From CAYRES01 sp964423425 (GTDB taxonomy: Bacteria > Actinomycetota > Thermoleophilia > RBG-16-64-13), in NCBI GenBank assembly GCA_964423425.1, contig CAYRES010000012.1, positions 18,094 through 82,093 on the forward strand: DNA of 64,000 nt, in the 5' to 3' direction. Below are positions 42,949-52,004 of this stretch, in pieces; within the stretch, counting starts at the first letter, position 1, and each line of letters begins with the position of its first letter. The translations under genes and the position numbers were made by a program. The notes beneath the pieces were generated by a model, which saw only the letters and a program-made list of their open reading frames with translations, was not told where the DNA came from and made no database searches.

Positions 42949-44339
42949 CGAACGAGTTCTCTCACAGCTACCTGCCACATGGATCACGCGACCGGCACGC
43001 GATGCTCGACCGCCTGGGTGCGGCAGGCGTCGAGGATTTGTTCACCGCCATCCCGCAGGAGCTCCGGGATCCGGCGATAGCCCTCCCCGAACCCCTCACC
43101 GAACCGGAGGTATGTGAGGAGGTGAAGGCGTTCGCCGACCGGAATCGTACATGGGGCGGCCGTTCCTTCACCGGCGCCGGTTGTTACCGGCACCATGTCC
43201 CGGCCGCCGTGCGGGTGCTCACCGGGCGGGGGGAATTCGCCACCGCCTACACTCCCTACCAGGCGGAGGTGTCCCAGGGCACGCTCCAGCACATCTTCGA
43301 GTTCCAGACGGCCGTCTGCGCCCTCACCGGCCTCGACGTGGCAAACGCATCGCTGTGGGACGGCCCCTCGGCGGCGGCCGAAGGAGCCTTCCTGGCTCTC
43401 CGACACACCAAGCGTGAGCAGTTCGCCTACTCGTCCGGCCTCCACCCAGAGACCATCGAAGTCCTTGAGACCTACGCGGGCGGCCCGGGCTTCGCGACCG
43501 CCGCGCTACCTCTCGATGCCCGTACGGGCCGCACCCCGGCCCCACAGGCCGAGGAGCTCTCGGCCTGTGGGGCCCTCCTCGTGCAGCAACCGAACTTCCT
43601 CGGCGTGATAGAGGATCTGCGGCCCTTGGCGGAGACGGCCCACGCCGCCGGAGCCCTGCTGGTGGTGTCGCACGATCCTCTCACCCTGGGGCTGTTGGCC
43701 GATCCCGGGTCACTTGGAGCCGATGTGGTCGTGGGCGACGTACAGGCGTTCGGCAACGCCATGAGCTTCGGCGGCCCCTCGGCCGGTTACATGGCCTGCC
43801 GGGACACCTATCTGCGGCAACTGCCCGGACGGCTGGTGGGCCGAACAATCGACGCGGACGGCCGCACCTGCTACACACTCACGCTCCAGGCACGCGAGCA
43901 GCACATCCGCCGGGCCAAGGCCACCTCAAACATCTGTTCGAACCAGGCTCTGTGCGCCTTGGCCGCCACCGTCTATCTCGCCCTGCTTGGACCTCGAGGT
44001 CTCCGCCGGCTGGGTGAGTTATGCGTGGCCCGCTCGCACCGGCTGGCAGCGCTGCTCACCGACCTGCCTGGGGTCACACTGCTGTGCGACGCGCCGTATT
44101 TCAACGAGTTCGCACTCCGCCTTCCCCTCCCGGCCTCCGACTTCGCCCGGGCCATGAAGTCTCGGGGCATCGACCCCGGGGTACCCCTCTCCCGCTTCGG
44201 CGAAGCCTTTCCGGCGGACGTCCTCCTGGTGGCGGTGACCGAGCTGAACTCTCCGCCGCTCCTCGCCGAGTATGTGGAAGCAGCGCGAGAGGCGTTGAAG
44301 GTAGACGAAGGAAGCGCCACACGAAGGGGACCGTCATGA
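42945..44339 (+). CDS. gcvPA: Glycine decarboxylase subunit 1 (P protein, alpha)
   Basis: A 464-residue N-terminal subunit of the split P protein: FTGAGCYRHHVPAAV, YTPYQAEVSQGTLQHIFEFQT, NASLWDGPSAAAEGAFLA, VGDVQAFGNAMSFGGPSAGY and ATSNICSNQALCALAA. With subunit 2 and PLP it decarboxylates glycine onto lipoyl-GcvH. It overlaps both neighbours by ATGA, so the three genes are tightly coupled. Confidence 0.95.
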   Translation: MTNEFSHSYLPHGSRDRHAMLDRLGAAGVEDLFTAIPQELRDPAIALPEPLTEPEVCEEVKAFADRNRTWGGRSFTGAGCYRHHVPAAVRVLTGRGEFATAYTPYQAEVSQGTLQHIFEFQTAVCALTGLDVANASLWDGPSAAAEGAFLALRHTKREQFAYSSGLHPETIEVLETYAGGPGFATAALPLDARTGRTPAPQAEELSACGALLVQQPNFLGVIEDLRPLAETAHAAGALLVVSHDPLTLGLLADPGSLGADVVVGDVQAFGNAMSFGGPSAGYMACRDTYLRQLPGRLVGRTIDADGRTCYTLTLQAREQHIRRAKATSNICSNQALCALAATVYLALLGPRGLRRLGELCVARSHRLAALLTDLPGVTLLCDAPYFNEFALRLPLPASDFARAMKSRGIDPGVPLSRFGEAFPADVLLVAVTELNSPPLLAEYVEAAREALKVDEGSATRRGPS

Positions 44340-45835
44340 CCAAGCCCATGGAGCCGCTCATCTTCGAGAAGAGCCTGCCCGGAGCCGGCGGCCTCGACCT
44401 GCCTCAGCCCGGGGTGCCGGCGCCTCCCGTGGAGGAGCTTCTCTCCGGTGTGCCTCTTCGCCAGAAGCTTCCCCTTCTGCCCCAGGTGTCCGAGCCACAG
44501 GTGGTACGGCACTACACTCGCCTCTCGCAGCTGAACCACGCGGTGGATGTGGGGTTCTATCCCCTCGGCTCCTGCACCATGAAGTACAATCCCAAGGTCA
44601 ACGATGAACTGGCCGGGCTCTCCGGCTTCGCCGACCTGCACCCCTACCAGGATGAGAGCGAGGTGCAAGGTGTGCTCGCCCTCGTGTGGGAGCTAGAGCA
44701 GGTCCTCCTCGCCCTCACGGGACTTACGAGAGTGAGCTTCCAACCTTCGGCCGGCGCTCAGGGCGAGCTCGTGGGCATCCTGATGATCCGAGCTTACCAT
44801 CGCGAAAAAGAAGGCTCCGACCGACGGAACATCGTCCTGATACCCGATTCAGCGCACGGTACCAATCTGGCCACGGCGGCCATGGCAGGTTATCGCGTCG
44901 TCGAGCTGCCGAGTTCGGAGAGAGGCCTCATCGACCCGGATGTTCTGCGGCGTGCGCTTTCCGACCAAGTCGCCGCGCTTATGCTCACCAACCCCAATAC
45001 CCTCGGTCTCTTCGAGGAAGACATTCTGGAGATCTCGGCCCTGGTGCACGATGCGGGCGGCCTCATCTACTACGACGGGGCGAATCTGAACGCCATCATG
45101 GGCAAGGTGCGGCCGGGTGACATGGGCATGGATGTCGTACACATGAACCTCCACAAGACCTTCTCCACCCCTCACGGTGGCGGAGGCCCCGGTGCAGGCC
45201 CGGTGGCCGTGGGGGGTTTACTGGAGCCCTACCTGCCGGTGCCGCTCGTGGGCCGGCGACCCGTGTCAGGCACGTCGGATGATCCGCGCGGCGAGTTCTT
45301 CCTCGACTACCATCGCCCCCGCTCCATCGGGCGGGTGAAAGGCTTCCACGGTAACGTCGGCGTCCTCATCCGCGCCTACGCCTACATGAGGCGCATGGGC
45401 GGCATCGGACTCAGGCAGTCTGCGGAAGATGCCGTGCTTGCCGCCAATTACCTGCGCGCCGGACTCTCCGACGCCTATCACATACCCTATGACCGCCCCT
45501 GCATGCACGAGTTCGTGGCCTCCGCGGCAAAGCAGAAGGCCCACGGCGTACGCGCGTTCGACATCGCCAAGCGGCTTCTCGATTTCGGTGTACACGCACC
45601 GACGGTGTACTTCCCGCTGATAGTGCCCGAAGCACTCATGATCGAGCCCACCGAGTCGGAGGACAAAGCCGCCCTCGATGCCTTCATCGAAGCCCTGCTC
45701 CGCATCGACCAGGAGGCCCGGGAAGACCCCGAGTTGGTGCTCCGTGCCCCGGTGACCACGCCGGTCCGCCGTCCGGACGAGGTGAACGCGGCCCGCCGGC
45801 CGGTGCTCCGCTTTGAAGGACCGGTCGAAGATTAG
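44336..45835 (+). CDS. gcvPB: Glycine decarboxylase subunit 2 (P protein, beta)
   Basis: A 499-residue PLP subunit: GFYPLGSCTMKYNPKVN, FQPSAGAQGELVGILMIRAY, the PLP Lys in HMNLHKTFSTPHGGGGPGAG near residue 275, and PTESEDKAALDAF. AAGGGGACC precedes the ATG, which overlaps the gcvPA stop. gcvH and lpd are not in the window, so the system must be completed elsewhere. Glycine cleavage may feed folate C1 units or run in reverse in an anaerobe. Confidence 0.95.
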   Translation: MTKPMEPLIFEKSLPGAGGLDLPQPGVPAPPVEELLSGVPLRQKLPLLPQVSEPQVVRHYTRLSQLNHAVDVGFYPLGSCTMKYNPKVNDELAGLSGFADLHPYQDESEVQGVLALVWELEQVLLALTGLTRVSFQPSAGAQGELVGILMIRAYHREKEGSDRRNIVLIPDSAHGTNLATAAMAGYRVVELPSSERGLIDPDVLRRALSDQVAALMLTNPNTLGLFEEDILEISALVHDAGGLIYYDGANLNAIMGKVRPGDMGMDVVHMNLHKTFSTPHGGGGPGAGPVAVGGLLEPYLPVPLVGRRPVSGTSDDPRGEFFLDYHRPRSIGRVKGFHGNVGVLIRAYAYMRRMGGIGLRQSAEDAVLAANYLRAGLSDAYHIPYDRPCMHEFVASAAKQKAHGVRAFDIAKRLLDFGVHAPTVYFPLIVPEALMIEPTESEDKAALDAFIEALLRIDQEAREDPELVLRAPVTTPVRRPDEVNAARRPVLRFEGPVED

Positions 45836-45848
45836 GTGCACGGCGGGT

Positions 45849-45880
45849 GGGGGCGTTACCCTTCGGGAGGGTGACCCCCC
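45849..45880. terminator. Hairpin between gcvPB and convergent binding protein
   Basis: GTTACCC (45855-45861) pairs with GGGTGAC (45869-45875), extended by five G and C pairs outside a bulged C; a TTCG sequence is in the loop. A C-run follows. It fits a bidirectional terminator for the gcv operon and the binding-protein gene. Confidence 0.6.
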
Positions 45881-45945
45881 CCCCCCCCGGCCCTGACCGC
45901 AACAGGCTGCCTCCGGGAAGCGCCAGGGGGGCCACAGACCGCCTC

Positions 45946-47187
45946 CTACTCCACCGCCACCCAGGTACCGTTCACTATCTTCACGATCAACAGGTCATCC
46001 AGAGTGAGGCCATCGTGGTCGGTGGGTGAGTAGGTGAAGACCCCGCCCACGCATACCAGCCCCGCGATCCGGTCGAGTTCAGTCTGCAGGGCCGCCGCCT
46101 CGGTGGTACCGGCCGCCTCTATGGCTTGAATAAGGATGAAGAGGGCGTCATGTGCATAAGCGGCAAAGGGGTTCGGAAGTTGGCCGTACGCGCCCGAGTA
46201 GTCCTCGATGAATGCACCGACCGTTTCCCTCATGGCCGGATCGGCGATGGCCTCGGGGCATACCATCTTGTTGGTGGGCAGCACCACCCCCTCCCCGGCT
46301 TCCCCCGCCAGCTCGATGAACTTCATGTTGGCGATGCCATGGCTGCCGACGTAAGGGGCGGTCATGCCCAACTGCCTCATGTTCTTGGCCGCCACGGCCG
46401 GGCCGGGATTCGTACCCCACACTATGACGGCTTCGGGGTCGGCGCCCTTGATCTTGGTGAGGTGGGCGGTCAGATCGGTCTCCTCGGTCTTGTACGACTC
46501 GCTCGCCACCACTTCGAGGCCCCAGTCGGCCTGCGTGCGCTCTATCTCCACCCATCCCGACGAGCCAAACGCGTTCTCGTCGTACAGGACGGCGATTCTC
46601 TGCGCGCCCAGACCTTCCGACACGTACTTGAGGGCGCGAGCCACGGCAAGGTTGTCTTTGGGGGCCACTCGCCACAGCCAGTCGATGGGAGGCTCGTCGG
46701 TGACCGCGTTCGCCGCCGACAAGGCCATCTGAGGTACACCCGCCTTGTTGAGAGCCGGCTTGATGGCCAGCGTGCTCGAGGAGGTGGTGGCACCGATGAC
46801 CGCGACCGCCTTCTCCTGCTGCAACAGGCGGTTGAGCCCGGTCACCGCCTCTTTGGCCGAACTCTGGTCATCCGCGATGACTATCTTGAGCTCCCGGCCA
46901 AGCACGCCCCCGGCCTCGTTGATGGTCTTCTCCATGAGCTGGAGGGTGTTTCTCTGCGGCTCTCCCAGAGGGGCGGCCGGGCCCGTAGCCGATATCACAG
47001 CCCCTATGACGACCGGACCCTCCGCGGAAGGCCCACCACATCCGCTGAGGGTGAACAGGGCGGACACCACCACCATGCAGGCGGCGAGACGGGTGGGAGT
47101 GGTAAAGGCACTGCCCGGGGAGGCTTCGGCGGTTCGCCGGCCGGACCATCGTAGACGAAAGCGTCGGTTGCCGCGACGTGAATTCAT
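45946..47187 (-). CDS. Branched-chain amino-acid-type ABC substrate-binding lipoprotein
   Basis: A 413-residue lipoprotein: lipobox LSGC near residue 50 after a 35-residue basic leader, then a Leu/Ile/Val-binding periplasmic fold (VIGAVISATGPAAPLGEPQ, NEAGGVLGRELKIVIADDQS, AVIGATTSSSTLAI, VLYDENAFGSSGW). Such proteins feed LivHMGF transporters. AAGGAG precedes the ATG. No permease or ATPase gene is adjacent, so it is an orphan here; substrate unknown. Confidence 0.9.
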   Translation of the reverse strand: MNSRRGNRRFRLRWSGRRTAEASPGSAFTTPTRLAACMVVVSALFTLSGCGGPSAEGPVVIGAVISATGPAAPLGEPQRNTLQLMEKTINEAGGVLGRELKIVIADDQSSAKEAVTGLNRLLQQEKAVAVIGATTSSSTLAIKPALNKAGVPQMALSAANAVTDEPPIDWLWRVAPKDNLAVARALKYVSEGLGAQRIAVLYDENAFGSSGWVEIERTQADWGLEVVASESYKTEETDLTAHLTKIKGADPEAVIVWGTNPGPAVAAKNMRQLGMTAPYVGSHGIANMKFIELAGEAGEGVVLPTNKMVCPEAIADPAMRETVGAFIEDYSGAYGQLPNPFAAYAHDALFILIQAIEAAGTTEAAALQTELDRIAGLVCVGGVFTYSPTDHDGLTLDDLLIVKIVNGTWVAVE

Positions 47188-47590
47188 GAAGATCGACTCC
47201 TTGCCGAGTGATGCTTGTCTGCTTCGGGGGTGAGAACGAGAGAAGAGAGTTCTTCACCAAAAGGAAGGACAACGCCCCGGGACCTTCGGCGCCGCTCCCC
47301 TCAGACGGCAGCCGCGGTTAGAGCCCCAGGGCACATAAACTCGGCATACTCCTTGGTCGAGACCGCGACGATGAGGTGGAAGGAACGTGCGAACTGACGC
47401 CGGCCGTTCCTGCATCCGCCTTGCTCAGACAACCTCGCTGTCTCGCAACTCGCCACCATCTGCCCCCAACGGTTACACGTCGCCCGTGTAACCAAGCACC
47501 AAGAAAGGAGTCTTAGAAGTTAACAGACGTGATGCCCCACCACAAGACTCGTCCTTGCCCACACGCCAGGCCGCCTGGGAGCGTGCCCGG
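47188..47590. other. Intergenic region with a 9-bp hairpin
   Basis: About 400 nt without a supported gene. GGTTACACG (47471-47479) pairs with CGTGTAACC (47485-47493) around TCGCC, followed on the plus strand by AGAAAGGAG, which resembles a ribosome site but has no sensible frame behind it. Promoters for the binding protein probably lie here. Confidence 0.4.
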
Positions 47591-49063
47591 TCAGTTCCCC
47601 TGCAGGACTGACGGAACGGCCGTGATGCCCTTTTCGGGGTTGTCCAGGTGAGAGAAGAGTTCCTCCCACACTTCAGGGACCCTGGCCTTGTGCTCCCCCG
47701 TGAACGGCACATCCGACTCGGGAAGGCCTTGGGCCGGCACGGGTAGCACGCGGAAGCTCATGCTGCCGTCCTTGAAGCCCTTCTGCACGTAGATGGGCAC
47801 GTACCTCACGCCTTCCACCCTGACCTTCCCGTTCTTCTTCACAACATCCACGAGCAGGATGATGCCGCTGTCGGCGTAGCGCCACCTCTGATTGGACACG
47901 AAGTTGCCAAGCGAATAGGCGACATACGCCCGAAAGTCCTGCCCCTCCCGCTCCACCGTGAGGCGGCGGATGGGTTGCACCACGTGGGGATGGTGCCCAA
48001 TGATGACATCGACACCACCCCGCAGCAGCCGGTCGGCCAGTGTGCGCTGGGCTTCGTTGGCCTCACGCTCGTACTCCTCCCCCCAATGCACCACCGCCAC
48101 CACGAGCTCCGCTCCCGCACTGCGCGCACGAGCGGTTTCCCCCAGTACGGCTTCAGTCTCCATCATGTTGACCGCGTAGGGATGGTCGGAGGGGATGGGC
48201 ATGCCGTTGGTGCTCGAGGTGTAGTTGAGGAAGGCCACCCTCACGCCGGAGATGCTCACCACGTGCACCCGTTCCTGCTCTTCGGCGCTCCGGTGCGTGC
48301 CGATATGGGGCAGACCGGCCTCATCGAGAGCATCGAGGGTGTTCGACAGACCCTTCCACCCCATGTCGAGTGTGTGATTGTTGGCTGTAGCGGCCAAGTC
48401 GACCCCCAAGCGCACCATCGAGCCCGCCAGCGAAGACGGCGAGTTGAAGAGAGGGAAGCCCCGATAGCCGAATTCCGAGCCGGCCAACTTGGTCTCCAGA
48501 TTCGCCACCGTGTAATCGGCCTGCTCGAATATGGGTGCCACCGACTCGAAGATGAGATCGAAGAGATGCCCCTGGGAAGTCTTCACACTGTCGACCACCG
48601 GCATGTGCATGAGAAAATCGCCGGTAGCCGCAATGGTGATGCGCACCGGATCCACCCCTAGCAGATCACGCTTCTCTCTGAGGAGATGCTCGACTTGGAG
48701 TTCGGAGCTGCCCACCAGGCCGGCGTTGGCGAGGGACCCGTCGGACCGGCCCGTCTCATTCGCGCCGGGCCTGCTCCCGACATTCTCGTTCGCCGCCCCC
48801 TCCCCGGTGCCGCTCAGCCGCACTACGCCGGAAGCCGCTTCCGGCCCGGCAGAGTCAACGGCGACCCCGCCGGCGCTGCCCTCGGGAACAGACAGCACAC
48901 CCTCTTCCGCGGTGGTAGCCCCCGTGGTCGCGGAGACGTGGGCCCGGCCACCCTCCGAGGCGGCGGCCTGGCGGCTGCCCGACCCGGAAAGGAACACGAT
49001 GAACGCCGACCCTGCGAACACCGCCACAGCCAACGGCAGCACGATCTTCATCCACAGTTTCAC
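47591..49063 (-). CDS. CapA/PgsA-family (PGA_cap) membrane-anchored protein
   Basis: A 490-residue protein: N-terminal anchor (about 5-25), a low-complexity linker (about 30-125), then the PGA_cap metallophosphatase-like domain (about 135-420) with IAATGDFLMH, VANLETKLAG, ATANNHTLDMG, HWGEEYE, GHHPHVVQP and YSLGNFVSNQ. The family includes poly-gamma-glutamate capsule factors, but many members have other envelope roles. The GTG at 49063 has GGAGG 7 nt upstream. No capB/capC is nearby. Confidence 0.87.
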   Translation of the reverse strand: MKLWMKIVLPLAVAVFAGSAFIVFLSGSGSRQAAASEGGRAHVSATTGATTAEEGVLSVPEGSAGGVAVDSAGPEAASGVVRLSGTGEGAANENVGSRPGANETGRSDGSLANAGLVGSSELQVEHLLREKRDLLGVDPVRITIAATGDFLMHMPVVDSVKTSQGHLFDLIFESVAPIFEQADYTVANLETKLAGSEFGYRGFPLFNSPSSLAGSMVRLGVDLAATANNHTLDMGWKGLSNTLDALDEAGLPHIGTHRSAEEQERVHVVSISGVRVAFLNYTSSTNGMPIPSDHPYAVNMMETEAVLGETARARSAGAELVVAVVHWGEEYEREANEAQRTLADRLLRGGVDVIIGHHPHVVQPIRRLTVEREGQDFRAYVAYSLGNFVSNQRWRYADSGIILLVDVVKKNGKVRVEGVRYVPIYVQKGFKDGSMSFRVLPVPAQGLPESDVPFTGEHKARVPEVWEELFSHLDNPEKGITAVPSVLQGN

Positions 49064-49254
49064 ACGCCATCCTCCGCGTGAGGCCCCACCATACGCACCT
49101 ACTTCATCAGGATGCACCTACTTATTCTACCCGGTCCCGCCCACAGGGAAAGCAGCCTTTCTGCGGCCGGCTATCCCTGGCCGGCCGGCTCCGCCTGCCC
49201 AAGAGCAGGAACCAAGTCCTCTCCAGCTTCAGAGCGGAAGGCTCCGGAAGAGGA

Positions 49255-49641
49255 TCAGAGCGCTTCACTCCCGCCATCCACGAGACAGGGCCGGATGGTG
49301 GAAAGATCCTCGATGCCAAGTGCCCGAGAAAGATCCTCGAGCCTCGTGCGCGCCGCCAGGGTGTGACGGCGGGCGCCCTCGTCCCGGATGCCCGCCCCCA
49401 TGCCGCCGTCGATGAATCGCCGGCACACCCGGTAGCCCGAGGAGAGTGCTGGAACCCCCCACACCTCCATCTCCGGATGATCCGTGCGCAGGAGAACAAG
49501 GGCAGAGGCCCACGTATCGATCAGGCCCTGGTGCCAACGTTGGAAGGCGATGATGAGCAGACGGAGCCGCCCGGGCAAACCGTCGGGTCTGCGCACCGGC
49601 CTCCCCTCCAAGTCTTTGGCGTCCAAGGTGGAAGACCGCAT
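49255..49641 (-). CDS. Thioredoxin-fold-like hypothetical protein
   Basis: A 128-residue protein, DLEGRPVRRPDGLPGRLRLL, then FQRWHQGLIDTW, ALSSGYRVCRRFIDGGMGAG. The pattern resembles a conserved family related to thioredoxin/ATP10 proteins without a CxxC (assignment from memory). It may be shortened at the C-terminus. GAGGGA lies just before the ATG. It is divergent from the deacetylase gene. Confidence 0.5.
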   Translation of the reverse strand: MRSSTLDAKDLEGRPVRRPDGLPGRLRLLIIAFQRWHQGLIDTWASALVLLRTDHPEMEVWGVPALSSGYRVCRRFIDGGMGAGIRDEGARRHTLAARTRLEDLSRALGIEDLSTIRPCLVDGGSEAL

Positions 49642-49661
49642 CGCTCCCTCGGTTATTCGCG

Positions 49662-49692
49662 TTGGCACGCACAAGAACGTCCCCGGTATACT
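49662..49692 (+). promoter_or_regulatory. Possible promoter of the polysaccharide deacetylase gene
   Basis: TTGGCA (49662-49667), a 19-bp spacer and TATACT (49687-49692). Transcription would begin a few bases before the GTG at 49703, leaving almost no leader. It overlaps the start region of the divergent thioredoxin-like gene. Confidence 0.45.
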
Positions 49693-49702
49693 TGTCCTTC
49701 CC

Positions 49703-50906
49703 GTGACCGAACAGACACAGAGAACCACCCACCACCGCGGGCGCCCCCGCAGGGAGCACACGCGTGCAGGCCGCCGCTCTCGCCGGTCTCGCCGCGCGGA
49801 AGCCATCCACCCGAGGCTCTTCCCCGGCCGAGCCCTCGTGGTTCGGGCCGTCCTCATCGTACCCATCGCCCTGGTTGCGCTCCTCATTGCCCTGCCACAA
49901 CCGACGAGCGGCCACTATCTGGTCGCGCTCAACTCCATCGCCGTCGCCGTGTCGCCGGGCACCACACTGGGTGACGTGCTCGCGACGAACCGGCCAGACC
50001 CGGCCGGGTCCCGAACTCGATCTCACAGGCGATGTGAGAAACCCGGCTGCCGGCGAGCCCGGCTGGGTGGTTCTCGAGGGGCCGGCCGCCGCTCCCTCGT
50101 CACCCGTGCCGAACGGTGCGGAGATCCTCACGCCGAACGGCTCCGGCTCGCTCGAGGTCCTCCTCCGGAACGAGGCGGTGCTCGACTACAAGACGGACGT
50201 CACCGGGTCGGGCCCCGTGGCCTACCTCGCCCGCAGGGGAAAGCGGGGGGGTAGCATCACCTACCGAGGGGAGACGAGCGGCCGGGAGACGGCCACCGTC
50301 GTCGTTGAGCCGGCAGTCAACGCCGTGTTGGAGAGGGCCAACGCGATACCCGCAGGCATGAAAGCGGCCTCCCTCACCTTCGACGACGGACCGGGAGCCT
50401 CCACTCCCCATGTGCTCGAGGTACTCGAGAGAAAGGGAGTCACGGCCACATTCTTCATCATCGGGAGCAGCGCCGCAGCCAACCCCACAATGGTCCAACG
50501 CACACGCGACGCCGGCCATGAGATAGCCAACCACACCTGGGGACATCCCGACCTCACTCAGTTGAGCGCAGAGGCCGTCCGCTCCGAGATCACCCGCACC
50601 ACTGCCGTGCTCGGCACGTGCCGCTACTTCCGCCCTCCCTACGGCAGCTACAATGCCACGGTCAAGCACGTGGTGGCCGACTTGGGCATGCGCATGGCCT
50701 TGTGGAACGTCGACACCCGCGACTGGGAATCCCGCAACGCCGACGCCATCTTCTCCCAGGTGAAGCAACAGGCAAAGGGTGATGCCGTGATTCTCATGCA
50801 TGACGGCGGCAACGACCGCTCCGCCACCGTGGCGGCACTCCCCCGCGTCATTGACTGGCTCCTCGCCCAAGGGTACGCGCTCGTGCCTCTCCGCCTGCTG
50901 CCGTAG
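49703..50906 (+). pseudogene. Polysaccharide deacetylase with an internal frameshift
   Basis: The C-terminal NodB domain (about 205-400) is intact: LTFDDGPGASTPHVLEVL, the zinc motif NHTWGHP, RPPYGSYN, LWNVDTRDW and VILMHDGG. The N-terminal part (basic leader, membrane helix LIVPIALVALLIALPQ, and a SafA/G5-like region NSIAVAVSPGTTLGDVLATNRPDPA) is in the frame one base back. The switch lies between about 49991 and 50015 in a CCCGGCCGGG context. One extra base, real or an assembly error, explains it. The intact protein would be an anchored enzyme acting on peptidoglycan or glycans. Confidence 0.75.
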
Positions 50907-51158
50907 GGCGGCCCCGGACGGATGCCCGCGCCCGCATCACCCGCAGTTGTTCCCACCGGGCTTCGAGCGTCCGCCCGGTCTCAAGGAGGGCTATAATACG
51001 GCTCTTTGCGGGGTCCCTCCAGCGCTCTGGGCTGAGCCGCAGTGCCGGGCGGCGACATGAGACGCGGTACCCCGCGTCATGCGAGTGATGCTCATGGTGT
51101 TTGGTTTCTGTGAGCTGGGGTTACAAACCCTCTGCTGAAAGGACGTGGAAGGTTGGAC

Positions 51159-51512
51159 ATGGAACTGATTCAAACCCAACTCAAGAACACACCCGTCTTG
51201 GAACTGAAGGGCGAGCTCGATCACGGCAACTCCCCCGCTCTCGGCGCCGCTATCGATGAGGTGCTGGATGCCGGCGAGCGCATCGTGCTGCTCGAGGTCA
51301 GTCACGTCGACTACATCGACAGCGGCGGCGTGTCGGTATTGCTCTCGGCCCTGCGCAGGCTGCGCGGAACAGGCTGGCTCGGCATCATCGGGCCCAACGC
51401 CAACGTGCGCCGGCTTCTCGACATCGTGGGCCTCACTCTGGACGACGCCTTCGTGGTGTTCGCCGGCCCCCAAGAAGCGGAAAACGCACTCAAGGAGTCG
51501 CTCGAAGCATGA
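51159..51512 (+). CDS. STAS-domain anti-sigma factor antagonist (SpoIIAA/RsbV-like)
   Basis: A 117-residue STAS protein: LELKGELDHGNSPALGAAI and the phosphorylatable Ser in VDYIDSGGVSVLLSAL near residue 55. In partner switching the unphosphorylated form sequesters the anti-sigma kinase. ATG 51159 follows GGAAGG by 6 nt; an in-frame TTG two codons earlier is possible. It overlaps the kinase gene by ATGA. Confidence 0.9.
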   Translation: MELIQTQLKNTPVLELKGELDHGNSPALGAAIDEVLDAGERIVLLEVSHVDYIDSGGVSVLLSALRRLRGTGWLGIIGPNANVRRLLDIVGLTLDDAFVVFAGPQEAENALKESLEA

Positions 51513-51916
51513 CCCCCGGTCGGCGTGCCCTCTTCCGCAACCTCACGGTGGAGGCCAGTCCTTCTCGTTTGAGAGACATCAGGCGGTTCATCGAAGACAT
51601 CGCCGCCGATGCGACTCTCGACGCGGAGAGGACCTTCGACCTCAAAGTGGCAGTGTCTGAAGCCTGTGCCAACGCGGTCGAACACAGCGGCTGCCACTGC
51701 ACCCCACTCTCGGTCACGGCGCGTGTGGCCGGCGATCATCTGGAGATCGAGGTGCTGGACACCGGTGGTTTCCATCTGCCTTCGGCGCTCGATCACAACA
51801 CCCGTAATCATCGGGGGCTGGGCCTCCCCCTCATGGTGGCGCTCATGGACGAGGTCCGCATCACTCGCCTTCCCCAGGGCGGCACCAAGGTCATTTTGCG
51901 GCTCCGCCTCCATTAG
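51509..51916 (+). CDS. Anti-sigma regulatory Ser/Thr kinase (SpoIIAB/RsbW-like)
   Basis: A 135-residue GHKL ATPase: N-box VSEACANAVEHS, G1 LDTGGF, G2 HRGLGLPLM. It should phosphorylate the STAS partner and bind a sigma factor. No sigma gene is adjacent; the nearest is the sigma-70 gene near 33 kb. The coupled start with the STAS gene supports a pair. It carries Cys residues (SGCHC) near the ATP site, a possible redox feature. Confidence 0.9.
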   Translation: MTPGRRALFRNLTVEASPSRLRDIRRFIEDIAADATLDAERTFDLKVAVSEACANAVEHSGCHCTPLSVTARVAGDHLEIEVLDTGGFHLPSALDHNTRNHRGLGLPLMVALMDEVRITRLPQGGTKVILRLRLH

Positions 51917-52004
51917 GGAGAGGGCAACGGGGCCTGCCAACCACGCCCTATATCAGCGGTCACCGGCCCGACGGGCGACCACGGAGACCAAGGAGAGATC
52001 CCGC

